Source: a virus. Taken from it: DNA of 38,764 bases. The number at the start of each line of letters is the position of its first letter. Position 1 is the stretch's first letter. Below the pieces are notes generated by a model. It was not told where the DNA came from and did no database searches. It worked only from the letters and a program-made list of their open reading frames with translations. A program made the translations under genes and the position numbers. The stretch spans positions 1 through 38,764 of IMG/VR virus record IMGVR_UViG_3300031239_000006. One strand, written 5' to 3'. Positions 22,127-31,544 of the stretch are shown one piece after another.

Positions 22127-22764
22127 TGGCGTTGAATTTTCGCTTTCCCGTAGTGTCCGAGCGCGTCGTGTTCGGATCGGGGAACATCTTTTCGCCAGAA
22201 GCGCAAGCGCGCGCTTTCGCAGCGCTCGCGTCGAAAGATATCAAGCGAATCGACGACGCCAACGCCGTTATTGTCGGACGACCGCTCGCGCGTAAATTGT
22301 TTGTTGACGACAAGCCGACGACAGATCTGTATATCGCCAAATCGACAAGTGTCATCATTGCGCGTTGGAGCATCGGCGTCGAAGCCGTGCGTTACATTTG
22401 GAATTTGCTGCACGGCGCGGGGCCGTTCAAATCGGGCGCTTATCGCGCGTCGGCGCGGATGTATGCCGATGGCGTGCAGATCGACAATCCTGATGACGCG
22501 GTCGGCGCGCGCGAAGTTCTGTTCGTTCCGCTTGTTCCTTATGCGCGCAAGATCGAACGCGGCCTCGCCGGTTATGCGCCCGGCAAGGTTTATGAAGCCG
22601 TCGCCGCGCAGGCAAAATCCAAATTTTCGCGCGCCGCCCGCATTAAATTTACCTATGCGGAGCCCGAAGGCTCGGCGCCGTCGTTCGACCCGCGCCGCGG
22701 CGGGCGGCGCAGCGCGGCGGCGCAAAACCGTCGCCAGCCGGCAATTCTTGTCTTTCTCGGGTGA
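22126..22764 (+). CDS. Putative tail/neck protein (HK97 gp10-like)
   Basis: 212 aa, start overlapping the chaperone stop. The central part, FKSGAYRASARMYADGVQ, and later EVLFVPLVPYARKIERG, recalls HK97 gp10-type minor tail proteins (a TGxLRxS... PYAxxxExG pattern). The C-terminus is basic. Such proteins are usually found before the tail tube, so placement between the chaperone and tape measure is unusual and the call is tentative. Confidence 0.5.
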   Translation: MALNFRFPVVSERVVFGSGNIFSPEAQARAFAALASKDIKRIDDANAVIVGRPLARKLFVDDKPTTDLYIAKSTSVIIARWSIGVEAVRYIWNLLHGAGPFKSGAYRASARMYADGVQIDNPDDAVGAREVLFVPLVPYARKIERGLAGYAPGKVYEAVAAQAKSKFSRAARIKFTYAEPEGSAPSFDPRRGGRRSAAAQNRRQPAILVFLG

Positions 22765-22767
22765 ATC

Positions 22768-25002
22768 ATGGATGAGCTGAGACAAGAAGCTTCCTATGTC
22801 ATGACGACAGAGGGCGTGGACGAAGCTGCGTCCAAGCTCGATGATCTCGCGTCCGCCAATGAACGCGCCGCCGATCAGGCCGGCGTGTTGTCGCGACAGA
22901 CTGTTCTGCAAGAGCAGTCGATTACGCGCGTCGCCGCAAAACTCGAGGCGTATACGCGCGCGCAAGACCCGCTGTCGCGCGCCCTGGCGCAGGTGGAGCG
23001 CGGCGAGCGCCTTGTCGAGGCGGCGCGATCGCGCGGCGTCGATGTCAGCGCGAGAACGTTGACGGCGCTGGAGGCGGCGCGCGAAAAACATCGATCGCTT
23101 GCCGAAGCCGAACAGGAATCGGCGAAGAAGCTGGACGAGGCCAGCAGCGGCGTCGGGGCCTTCCGCAGCCAGCTCGATCGGATCAGCTCGTTTCTGTGGC
23201 AGAACACGTCGCTGTCGGGGCCGGCAATTGATCGCGTCATCAATCCGATCAAGGGCCTGTCGGGGGCGATTGGCGTCATTCCGACGATCGCGGGCGCGAC
23301 GGCCGCCGCGGTTGGCGCGATGTTTGCCATTATCGGCGATCGCGCGCAAGAAGCGCTTGCAAAGCTTGGAGAAGTCCAGAAACAGACAGGCGTCGGCGCG
23401 ACGGCGCTGGAAGGCGGCAAGATTGTCGGCTCCCGCGTCGGGCTGGATTTGGATAGCTCGATAGCCGCATTTCAAAATGCGTCCCGGCAATTTGAACAGT
23501 TCAAGCGCAACGCCGGCGAGGTAAAGGACGTTATCGAAAAAATCGATGAAGCGTTTTTGAAAGTCGCCGATAAAGCCAAATCGTCCGGCGAGTTCATCGA
23601 GATTGTCGGAAGGAAAATTCGAGAACTGCCGCGAGAAGAAGGTATCGATCTCGCGAAAGCGCTTTATGGAAGCGACGCTGGCGAAAAGCTCTATGAGCCT
23701 ATTGTCCAGGGCCAGCTCGAAATGAAAAAGCTTGGCGAAACTGCCTCGGCCGCTGGCGTCGCGCTCAATGATGGGGTCGTCAAACAGGCGGAAGAAGCTC
23801 AAAGGAAAATTGACGAAGCCGCGGCGACGGCCAACGGGAAGTTTCTCGCGGCGCTGCAATCTCTGGCCCCGCCTGTCGCCGCGCTGAAAACAGAATTCTA
23901 CGGCGTCATCGGGGCGATCGCCGACGCAACGGCGAAGGCTGTGGCGTTTGTAACCCAGCTTCATAACGGCGTTCAAGAATTGCGCGACCTGACGCGCGCC
24001 AGAAACGATGTTGGAGGCGGAAAGCCATTTAGCGAGGTATTCGCTCCATACCGACGCGCCATTGTTGGCGATGAAGTCCAAGGGCCGAAACAGCAGCGGG
24101 ACGCCGGCATTTCTCGCGCGCGTTATGTGGCGCGCGACGCCGAAGAATCAGGCGGGGGGCGAAAATCTGCGGCCAAATCGCCGCGCGCGCAAACCGACGA
24201 AGTCGAGCGCTTCACGCAGTCGCTGCAAAAGCAGACCGCTGCTCTTGAGGGCGAGGCCGCGGCGATCGGCAAGAGCGACGCCGAGCGCGAAAGGTCGATA
24301 GACCTTTCCAAAGCGGCGGAAATCGCCAAAGAGGCTGCGGCCAATGGCTCGCGCAAGAGCGCGGAGCTGACGGATGTTGAGCGCCAGAAAATCGAAGGTC
24401 TCGCGCAAGCCCATGTCGATCTGAAAAAGCGGATCGACGATGCGGCCAAGGCCAAAGAAGCGGAGCATCAGGCCGAGTCGTTTTTTGCGACCGAAGCCTA
24501 TGACGTCGTCGACGGCGTCATCACCAAGCATGAGAAGCTGAAAAACGTCCTGGCCGATGTCGCCAAGGCGTTCGAACAGGCGGCGCTCAAGTCGCTTCTG
24601 CTCGGCGAGGGCCCGCTCGCGGGCGTGCTGGGCACGGGAAGCAATGGTCCGCTTGCCGGCGGCGTGTTCGGGTCGCTCTTCAGCTCTGGCGGCGGATCGG
24701 GCGGCGGTGGCGGCGGTTTGCTGTCCGGCATCGCGAATGCTTTGCCAAAATTCGCCGATGGCGGCGGCGTCGGCGCGGTCGTTCATGAAGGCGAAGTAAT
24801 CCTGAATCAGGCGCAGCAGCGCAATGTCGCGGGCGGCCTGCAAAGCGGGCCGCCGAACATCACGGTCCACAATTACGCCGGCGCGCGCGTCGCGACGCAG
24901 ATCACGCCCGAAGGCGTTGCGGTCATGATCCGCAGCGCGATCGCGGAAAATAATTCGGCGATCCCGGGCATGCTTTCCGATCATGCCAATCGGCAATGGT
25001 GA
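22768..25002 (+). CDS. Tail tape measure protein
   Basis: 744 aa. It sets tail length and passes into the host envelope at injection. Long helical and coiled-coil stretches (residues 1-110, 190-330, 420-600), a hydrophobic patch at about 160-190 (AIGVIPTIAGATAAAVGAMFAIIG), and a glycine-rich segment near 640-655 (SSGGGSGGGGGGLL). At about 0.15 nm per residue this predicts a tail near 110 nm. It contains no visible lytic domain. Confidence 0.9.
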   Translation: MDELRQEASYVMTTEGVDEAASKLDDLASANERAADQAGVLSRQTVLQEQSITRVAAKLEAYTRAQDPLSRALAQVERGERLVEAARSRGVDVSARTLTALEAAREKHRSLAEAEQESAKKLDEASSGVGAFRSQLDRISSFLWQNTSLSGPAIDRVINPIKGLSGAIGVIPTIAGATAAAVGAMFAIIGDRAQEALAKLGEVQKQTGVGATALEGGKIVGSRVGLDLDSSIAAFQNASRQFEQFKRNAGEVKDVIEKIDEAFLKVADKAKSSGEFIEIVGRKIRELPREEGIDLAKALYGSDAGEKLYEPIVQGQLEMKKLGETASAAGVALNDGVVKQAEEAQRKIDEAAATANGKFLAALQSLAPPVAALKTEFYGVIGAIADATAKAVAFVTQLHNGVQELRDLTRARNDVGGGKPFSEVFAPYRRAIVGDEVQGPKQQRDAGISRARYVARDAEESGGGRKSAAKSPRAQTDEVERFTQSLQKQTAALEGEAAAIGKSDAERERSIDLSKAAEIAKEAAANGSRKSAELTDVERQKIEGLAQAHVDLKKRIDDAAKAKEAEHQAESFFATEAYDVVDGVITKHEKLKNVLADVAKAFEQAALKSLLLGEGPLAGVLGTGSNGPLAGGVFGSLFSSGGGSGGGGGGLLSGIANALPKFADGGGVGAVVHEGEVILNQAQQRNVAGGLQSGPPNITVHNYAGARVATQITPEGVAVMIRSAIAENNSAIPGMLSDHANRQW

Positions 25003-25727
25003 CGATGCTCGATCCGTCGATTCCTTCCTGGCCGCGCTTTCTCTCGCCGGAAAGCGTCGCGCCGCTCGCGCCCATGGCGCCGATCATTGTCGGCCCGCAA
25101 CCGCTGTCGGGCACGCCGCAAACGACGCAAGGCGACACGGGCTATCTGCGGCTCCAGCTCGTCAATCTCGCGCTCTATGACGCGCAGACGCTCGGCGCGC
25201 CCAATCGTCGCCGAGCCTTTCGCGCGCTGTGGTTTACGACGCTGGCGCAGGGTCTGCCGATCTATATGCCCTTTTACGAATGGTGGCGCGGCCCGCGCTT
25301 GCGCGTCGGCCTGCCGCCCTTCGGGTCGGCCGTGCCCTTGTCGGATGGCGCGACGTTGTCCGATACGACAGACTTCGCGCAAAGCGCCGGCGACGCCATT
25401 CTCACGGCCGATGCGGCGCTGCGCGCGACGACCATTGTCGTGACCATGACAAGCGCCGCGGTTCCGCAGGCCGACGATCCAATCACGATCGGCGATCGCG
25501 CCTATATCATCACGGGCGCGACGCCCGACCCGACCATCGCCGGGCAATGGAGCTTTACGATCTGGCCGCCGCTGCGCGCCGCCGCGAGCGCCGGCGATGC
25601 GGTGGAAGTCGCAGAACCGTTTTGTCGCATGGTGCTCGATCCGAAAGACCGGCAGCAGGCGCCGGTGTTTCAGGGCGGGCGCGTCGCATCGATCACATTG
25701 ACCTTCAACGAGGCCAATTTCGCATGA
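24996..25727 (+). CDS. Distal tail protein-like
   Basis: 243 aa, beta-rich. The N-terminus (YLRLQLVNLALYDAQTLGAPNRRRAFRALWFTTLAQG) and C-terminus (PVFQGGRVASITLTFNEANF) suit a distal-tail protein that caps the tube at the tip. The assignment rests mainly on order: it follows the tape measure and overlaps its end. The ATG at 25005 is an alternative start. Family not named with certainty. Confidence 0.6.
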   Translation: MVTMLDPSIPSWPRFLSPESVAPLAPMAPIIVGPQPLSGTPQTTQGDTGYLRLQLVNLALYDAQTLGAPNRRRAFRALWFTTLAQGLPIYMPFYEWWRGPRLRVGLPPFGSAVPLSDGATLSDTTDFAQSAGDAILTADAALRATTIVVTMTSAAVPQADDPITIGDRAYIITGATPDPTIAGQWSFTIWPPLRAAASAGDAVEVAEPFCRMVLDPKDRQQAPVFQGGRVASITLTFNEANFA

Positions 25728-26317
25728 GCGCTTTTGCCGCGGCCGTCGAGGCGATGCTCAAGGGCGATACCGTGCGTTATTGCTACGGCGTCACCTTTCA
25801 ATTCGCGTCGGGCGCAATGAGCGTCTGGCAGGGCTTCGGCGAGCTGGACGCGACGCCGTTCGGCGGACCGCTGTTCTCCGGCGTCGGCAATATGGGTTCG
25901 ATCGGATCGGTCGAGATCGGCACGTCGGCGCAGACGCAGAGCGTGACCTTCCAGCTCTCCGGAGTCGACCCCAAATATTCGGCCTATGCGCGCAATCAGG
26001 CGACGGAAATCAAGGGACGGCGGGCGCTGCTCTATTTGCTGTTTTTCACGGGCTCCGGGCCCGACGCCGGCGCGTCGCTTCTGGATTGCCGGCTGCGCCG
26101 CACGTTGCGCATGGACAAGATCACCGGCGAAATTCAGGCCAACCAGGCCGGATTGCAGATGGTCAATACGCTCGTCTGCGAACCCATTCTCGCGACAAAG
26201 AGCCGCGCGCCTTACGCCATGCTGTCCGACTCGGATCAGCGCGCGCGCCATCCCGGCGACAGGGCCTGCGAATTCATGTGCTCCCTGACGGGGAGCGAAA
26301 CGATCGTGTGGAACTGA
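25724..26317 (+). CDS. Tail tip protein, unnamed
   Basis: 197 aa, ATG overlapping the previous stop (ATGA). Beta-rich (YGVTFQFASGAMSVWQGFGELDAT, SVEIGTSAQTQSVTFQLSGVDPKYSAYARNQATEIKG). Two cysteines cluster in the tail (RACEFMCS). The gene holds the place of the second tail-tip gene in GTA-like tails. Exact function not recognised. Confidence 0.6.
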   Translation: MSAFAAAVEAMLKGDTVRYCYGVTFQFASGAMSVWQGFGELDATPFGGPLFSGVGNMGSIGSVEIGTSAQTQSVTFQLSGVDPKYSAYARNQATEIKGRRALLYLLFFTGSGPDAGASLLDCRLRRTLRMDKITGEIQANQAGLQMVNTLVCEPILATKSRAPYAMLSDSDQRARHPGDRACEFMCSLTGSETIVWN

Positions 26318-26703
26318 TGAGCGAGATCGTCGCTTTCTTCCGCGCGTTTCCGCATACGCGCGAGACGGTGTGCAGCGAACCGGTCGTCGCCTGGCTCGCG
26401 TCGCGCGGCGTGATCGAGGCCGCCGATCTGCCGGCGCAGACGCAGCGCGATCTGTGGCGGCGCGTGCAGGAGCGCCGCCTGACGCTGCGGCAGGCCGTGC
26501 GCTTGTGCGCCTCGCGGCTGGATATGACGCTGCATGAAGCCGGCTGCGCCGCGCCCGGCGAAGCGGTTGTCATGCGCAGCAAAGGCGGCGCGGCGGCGCT
26601 CGGCGTGTTTCTCGGCGATGAGCTGTGCATCGCCTCGTCATTCGGACAGGTCGTCATTGTGGCCGCAGATATCGCGGTTGTGTTTCGCAAACGGGCGGGC
26701 TGA
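26317..26703 (+). CDS. DUF6950-like tail tip protein
   Basis: 128 aa, start overlapping the previous stop. The end of the protein (PGEAVVMRSKGGAAALGVFLGDELCIAS) resembles DUF6950 and the NlpC/P60 peptidases that fill this slot in related phages. I do not see the NDC-type catalytic cysteine motif of those peptidases, so it is probably structural, or a peptidase relative that lost activity. Confidence 0.6.
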   Translation: MSEIVAFFRAFPHTRETVCSEPVVAWLASRGVIEAADLPAQTQRDLWRRVQERRLTLRQAVRLCASRLDMTLHEAGCAAPGEAVVMRSKGGAAALGVFLGDELCIASSFGQVVIVAADIAVVFRKRAG

Positions 26704-28646
26704 TGGGCAAGGTTCTCAACTTTGCGATCGGCGCCGTCGAAATCGTCGCCGGCCTCGCGCTCGCGCCGTTTAGCGGAGGGCTCAGCATGGCGCTGATCGG
26801 CCTCGGCGTCACGACGCTGGCCTATGGCGCGGAAAAGCTTCTGACGAGCGGAGCCAACAAGTCGCGGCCCAATTATCAGCTCCCGCCATCGCCGGTGTCC
26901 TATCAACCGCAGGCGCAGCCCCTCACCTATCGTTTTTACAGCTACGGCAAGCAGCGCCTCGGCGGGAATTTCATTTTTCGCGCATCCCCCAGCGGCACGA
27001 CGCTGCTTTATGCGCATGTGATCAACTGCCGGCCGATCGACGGCATAGAAGCCTATTTCATCGACGACGAATTGCTGTCCTTGTCGAGCGGGCCGTTTGC
27101 ATCGATCTCATGGAGTTCGGGCGTTCAATGGCCGAACACAGGGATGAAATACGGGGCTTATATCGCAAACGTTTATTACAAGGGCCAGTGGATTCAGATT
27201 TCTGTCGGCAGCGGTCCTTATTGCTATCTCGAGTTCAAAAACGCGACCGAAGCGGGCGCGGTCTCGGAAATTCTGTCCTATTACGCGCCGGCGCTATGGG
27301 ACAGTTCGCATCTCGCAAAGGGCCTTGCGGTCGTCTATTCGTCCTATCAGGTCGTCGATATCAATTCGCGACTTGCGCGTTATCCAAACGGCCTTCCCGT
27401 CCCGTCCAATGTCGCGCGGACCGCGCTCGTCTATGACCCGCGCGACGAAACGCAAAGCTTTCTGGACCCGTCGACGGGGCTCTATTCGATCTTCAATCCG
27501 ACATGGAAATACACGCCCAACGGCGCGCTGCATTTGGCGGATTACATCACTTTCCCCGATGGAATGGGCCTCACCTACGACGATGTGAATTGGGATAGCG
27601 TCAAGCAGGCGGCGAGCGATTGCGAGCGCAGCGTGCCTGTCTATGGCGGCGGGACGGGCCAGTTCGCGCAATGCCATCTGACATGGACGACGGAGCAGGA
27701 ACCTCGCGACGTCATCGGCAAGATCGAAGCCGCGATCGACGGCGAAATGTATGAAAACGAATATGGCAAGGCGACGATCTGGGTCTCGCAATGGATCGAG
27801 CCGACCGTCACACTGACCGACGCCGATCTCTGCGCGCCCATATCGTGGGACGAGCTGAATGGCGTGATGGCCGAGAAAAATCTCGTCATTCCGTCCTATG
27901 TCGAGCCCCGCGCAAAATTCGTCCGCAATTCCTCTCTCGTCGTGACCGACGCAGCGTCGATCGCCGTGACCGGCGAGCTGCGCGGCACGGCGGATTACGA
28001 AGCCGTCCAAGACTTCAACCAGGCGTTCCGCAACACGACGCGCGCGTTGCGCCGCAAGAATACGCCGCTGCGGCTTACATGCGGCGGCGGGCCGCGCATG
28101 CTGCTCGCCGATGGCCAGCGCGTTGTGCGCATCACGTCGCGTCTGCTCGGAATCGACGGCGTGTTTCGCGTCATCAGTCTGGGTGCGCGCGATCTCGCCA
28201 ATATCAGCGGCACGTTCCATTTGCTGACGCGGGACATGTTCGAGGATGTTGTCCCGCCCTTCGATCCGCTCAACCCGACGCTGCCGGGCACGCTCGCCGC
28301 GGCCTATACGCCGCAGACGCCCAATGCGCCGACGCTGTCTTCCGCTTCCGCCGATGGCGGCGCGCAAATCACGGCGCAGGTCGCAGCGCCCACATCGCCG
28401 CCTGATCCAACCGCGCGCGCCGTGTTCCGCTCGCGCGCCGTCGATCCCTCGACGCATGCGCCGCTCGGCTCTGGCGATTGGACGATCTGGGTCGATTATC
28501 TCGGTCAATATGAGGCCGCATCGCCGCTGATTACCGGCGTCGCCGGCACGCCGCAGGCGTTCGAAGTCGATGCCTGGTTCATTTCGATCAACGGCCAGCC
28601 GAGCGCTTTCTCGTCGTCGTCGTTTATCACCCTAACGTCCTTCTAA
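26703..28646 (+). CDS. Tail tip hub (J-like) protein
   Basis: 647 aa, overlapping start. A hydrophobic N-terminal segment (FAIGAVEIVAGLALAPFSGGLSMALIGLGVTTLAYG) is common in lambda J/GTA gp15-type hubs. The middle region includes HVINCRPIDGIEAYFIDDELL and ADYITFPDGMGL. The end resembles a fibronectin-like beta domain with a VDPSTHAPLGSGDWTIWVDY stretch. It closes the tail and presents the receptor-binding proteins. Confidence 0.82.
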   Translation: MGKVLNFAIGAVEIVAGLALAPFSGGLSMALIGLGVTTLAYGAEKLLTSGANKSRPNYQLPPSPVSYQPQAQPLTYRFYSYGKQRLGGNFIFRASPSGTTLLYAHVINCRPIDGIEAYFIDDELLSLSSGPFASISWSSGVQWPNTGMKYGAYIANVYYKGQWIQISVGSGPYCYLEFKNATEAGAVSEILSYYAPALWDSSHLAKGLAVVYSSYQVVDINSRLARYPNGLPVPSNVARTALVYDPRDETQSFLDPSTGLYSIFNPTWKYTPNGALHLADYITFPDGMGLTYDDVNWDSVKQAASDCERSVPVYGGGTGQFAQCHLTWTTEQEPRDVIGKIEAAIDGEMYENEYGKATIWVSQWIEPTVTLTDADLCAPISWDELNGVMAEKNLVIPSYVEPRAKFVRNSSLVVTDAASIAVTGELRGTADYEAVQDFNQAFRNTTRALRRKNTPLRLTCGGGPRMLLADGQRVVRITSRLLGIDGVFRVISLGARDLANISGTFHLLTRDMFEDVVPPFDPLNPTLPGTLAAAYTPQTPNAPTLSSASADGGAQITAQVAAPTSPPDPTARAVFRSRAVDPSTHAPLGSGDWTIWVDYLGQYEAASPLITGVAGTPQAFEVDAWFISINGQPSAFSSSSFITLTSF

Positions 28647-28655
28647 GAGGCCGCT

Positions 28656-31241
28656 ATGATGCTCTTCCTTCGCGCGCTGTTTGCGCTCGGCGCTTGCCTG
28701 TCGTTTGCGTTCGGCGCCGCTGCGCAGACGCCTGCGCCCGGCTCCGCCAATATGATCTGGCGCGATTACGCCGTCGCGGGCGTCGCGACGAGCGGGCTTT
28801 ACAATCCGCACAAAGCCGATATTCGCACCTGGGGGAGCCAAGTCGAAACCGGTCTTTCTGCGCTTGCGGCGGGGCAGGCCGGCGGCGCTTATGCGTTCGA
28901 CACGCGCGCCGATCTCAACGCCTTTCTGTCCCCCGGCCCGTGGTCGATGGCGTCGGTTTTCGCCGATGGAACGCCGGCCAATAACGGGATTTACTACAAG
29001 ATCGGCGCAGCCGGGTCGGGCTCCTGGTCGCGTCTGTCCGGGTTTATTTACGGCCTGCAGCCGACCTTCTCCGTCGGCGCGGTCACGTCGGTTTCCTGTT
29101 CCACGGCGCCGGCCGTGTCGATCGGCGGAACAAGCGCCGCGGTCATTCTCAATTTCAATATTCCTGTGTGCGGGGGCGCGGGGGGCGTCGACGCCGCAAC
29201 GCTGGTTGGCGGACCGATCCCTTCGGGCATTGCGGCGACGACCCAGAGCGCGACGGACAATTCGAACAAGCTCGCGACGACGGCTTTCGTCCAAAGCGCC
29301 ATCAACCCGACGCATATCCCTTATCAAAATCCGCTGCCCAACAGCGCGCCCACGACGCTCGCGGACGCCATGTATCATTGGCAGCGCGTGAGCGTGAAAG
29401 AGTTCGGCCCGGTGCGGGCCAAGGGCGATGTCCTGCCGCTGCACAGTCTGTCCTATGCGTCTGGAAGCACGCTTGTTTGCGACAGCATCGACGCGCCCTT
29501 CACGATGGCGGATGTCGGCAAGCAGGTGCGGCTCGATCGGTTCGGCCCCGGCGGGACGCGCGTCTTCACGACATGGGCGAGCTATGTGTCGCCGAGCTGC
29601 ATGAATGCAGCGACAGCGACAAGCGTCCCGACGCCCAATAGCCAGACGGCCTATGCGTCGACGACGGCGAACAACATCGCCGCCGGCTTCGCGACATGGA
29701 CCGTCGCGGCGTCGCTTCCTTTCGCGCCCGGACAGACCGTGACGGCCTATTGCGGCACGCCGGCCAGTTACAGCTATCTCGAATATGGCGTTGTCCAGAG
29801 CTATTCAGGCGCGAGCCTGACGGTCAACGTCACCAACCCCGGCGCCTGGGCGTCTTCGCCGATCTCCTGCAGCGCATGGAGCATCGTCATTCTTCCGGGG
29901 TGGGGTCTCTACGGGACAGACGATTGCGCGGCGCTGAGCAATGCTGCAATCACGACGGCGTCGAGCGGAATCACGCTCGTCTTTCCGCGCGACACGGGAG
30001 ATTATTTTACGAGCTGCACGGTCGATTTTGCGCCGACGCTTAATCGCCAGAACGTCATCGCCAATACGTTCGGCGATCAATATGACCATCTTTACGCGCC
30101 GTCGCTTTCCTTCACGGTGGAAAGCCCCGGCCGCGCGACAATTATCGCGCTCGGATCGCTTTCCGGCGATGTGGTCGCGCTGCCTTACGCTGCCGTTGTC
30201 GACCCGACAAAGAACAACCCGGCGTCGTGGAAAGCGGTCATCAATGATCTTGGGATCGACGGAAGCGATGTCGCGACAAATTGTCTGCACATCTATTCGA
30301 TGCGCGAAATGCGGATCGACGGCGCGACGATTTCAAACTGCTTCATGGGCGTCGACAATGACGGCGTCTATGGCGGCCAGCGCATCACCTCGACAGGCTT
30401 TTACGGCAATACGATTGCTATCGGCGGAACGGCGACGGGCGACTCGGAGATCGACCACAACACAATATTTGTTTACTCGAACCGCGTCGGGTCCGGTCCT
30501 GTCTATGGAATATTGCCAACCGGCTGGTCTGGAGACACGCGCATAATCGGAAATGTCTTTTCCTCGAATAGAAACTCGCCTTTCTCGCGTGAAACAGCGC
30601 GTTTCGCGATTTGGATCGAAGGCGCCGCAGATCCGAGCAAGACAGCGCGCGACTACGCGATAATCGGCAATGAAGGCATGGGAGACGACGCGTTTCTCTA
30701 TTGCAACGGAGCGCCGTCGAATTCGAACGCCGCAAAAATCAAGCTGATCGCGAACCACAATATCCCCGATGATATCGGTTACTTCAGCGGCACATTCGCG
30801 CAGCTTCATTATTGCGACGATGTCGATTTTGTCGCCAATGACATGGGAATGGAGCAAGGCGCGGCGACGTCTAATTTCTCGCTCGTCATTTACAACAGCA
30901 GGCGCTGGTCGGTTATCGGCGGAACGATTGCGAACTCCCTGGCCCCGGCGATCTATGTGAACAACGGCGATCAGGGCTTTATCGGCGGGGGTCTGCGGCT
31001 TGTCGATGTCGCGAAATATTCGACAAGCGTCCCGCTCATTCAATTCGTCGGCGTCACGCGCACCATCGTCAACGGCGTCAACGCGGTCCAAAATTACGCG
31101 GGCTATGGAACCACTTTTGTGACAGACGACGCGGCGTCCAGCAACAACGGCGCGAGCGCAAACAGCTTCCTGACGCCGGCGTCGACCTACACGAAATACG
31201 ACGCGCACGGCACCAACGATCATCTCGGAACATTGAACTGA
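28656..31241 (+). CDS. Tailspike-like beta-helix protein with signal peptide
   Basis: 861 aa. The N-terminus is a typical Sec signal: a short charged start, a hydrophobic core (LFALGACLSFAFG) and AAAQ as cleavage site. Residues ~30-140 resemble the particle-binding part of tail fibres (WGSQVETGL, ADLNAFLSPGPWSMASVF). From about residue 413 (GTDDCAALSNAAI) it looks like a right-handed beta-helix with recurring G/N-rich turns, as in polysaccharide-degrading tailspikes. No catalytic residues can be assigned. GAGG precedes the ATG. A signal peptide on a tail protein is odd. Confidence 0.78.
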   Translation: MMLFLRALFALGACLSFAFGAAAQTPAPGSANMIWRDYAVAGVATSGLYNPHKADIRTWGSQVETGLSALAAGQAGGAYAFDTRADLNAFLSPGPWSMASVFADGTPANNGIYYKIGAAGSGSWSRLSGFIYGLQPTFSVGAVTSVSCSTAPAVSIGGTSAAVILNFNIPVCGGAGGVDAATLVGGPIPSGIAATTQSATDNSNKLATTAFVQSAINPTHIPYQNPLPNSAPTTLADAMYHWQRVSVKEFGPVRAKGDVLPLHSLSYASGSTLVCDSIDAPFTMADVGKQVRLDRFGPGGTRVFTTWASYVSPSCMNAATATSVPTPNSQTAYASTTANNIAAGFATWTVAASLPFAPGQTVTAYCGTPASYSYLEYGVVQSYSGASLTVNVTNPGAWASSPISCSAWSIVILPGWGLYGTDDCAALSNAAITTASSGITLVFPRDTGDYFTSCTVDFAPTLNRQNVIANTFGDQYDHLYAPSLSFTVESPGRATIIALGSLSGDVVALPYAAVVDPTKNNPASWKAVINDLGIDGSDVATNCLHIYSMREMRIDGATISNCFMGVDNDGVYGGQRITSTGFYGNTIAIGGTATGDSEIDHNTIFVYSNRVGSGPVYGILPTGWSGDTRIIGNVFSSNRNSPFSRETARFAIWIEGAADPSKTARDYAIIGNEGMGDDAFLYCNGAPSNSNAAKIKLIANHNIPDDIGYFSGTFAQLHYCDDVDFVANDMGMEQGAATSNFSLVIYNSRRWSVIGGTIANSLAPAIYVNNGDQGFIGGGLRLVDVAKYSTSVPLIQFVGVTRTIVNGVNAVQNYAGYGTTFVTDDAASSNNGASANSFLTPASTYTKYDAHGTNDHLGTLN

Positions 31242-31250
31242 GGGCTGCAC

Positions 31251-31532
31251 ATGAAAGCGATGTCTTTTTTTCTGATCCTCGCGCTCTCGTCGCCTGCCTC
31301 GGCGCAGACGACGCCGAGCGACGACGATGTGCGCAACGCGGCGGCGCTGTGTGGCGGCCATCTCAAATGGAACGGGCCCGGCCGCCCGGCGACATATGAG
31401 TCCGGGTTCGAGCAATGCGACGCAATCGTCGCCGAAAATCAGCGTCGGCTCGCAAACGCCATCGCTGCGCAAGCGGCGGCCTCCGCCGCCGCGATCAGTG
31501 ATCTGGCGCGCCTGCTCGCGGCGCCGAAATAA
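31251..31532 (+). CDS. Small exported protein
   Basis: 93 aa with a Sec signal peptide (MKAMSFFLILALSSPASAQ). The mature part has two cysteines (LCGG and EQCDA) that could form a disulfide, then an alanine-rich helix. Located between two tail-fibre genes. Function unknown; a periplasmic partner for the fibres or an exclusion factor are possibilities. Confidence 0.6.
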   Translation: MKAMSFFLILALSSPASAQTTPSDDDVRNAAALCGGHLKWNGPGRPATYESGFEQCDAIVAENQRRLANAIAAQAAASAAAISDLARLLAAPK

Positions 31533-31544
31533 GAGGGGAGTCCC

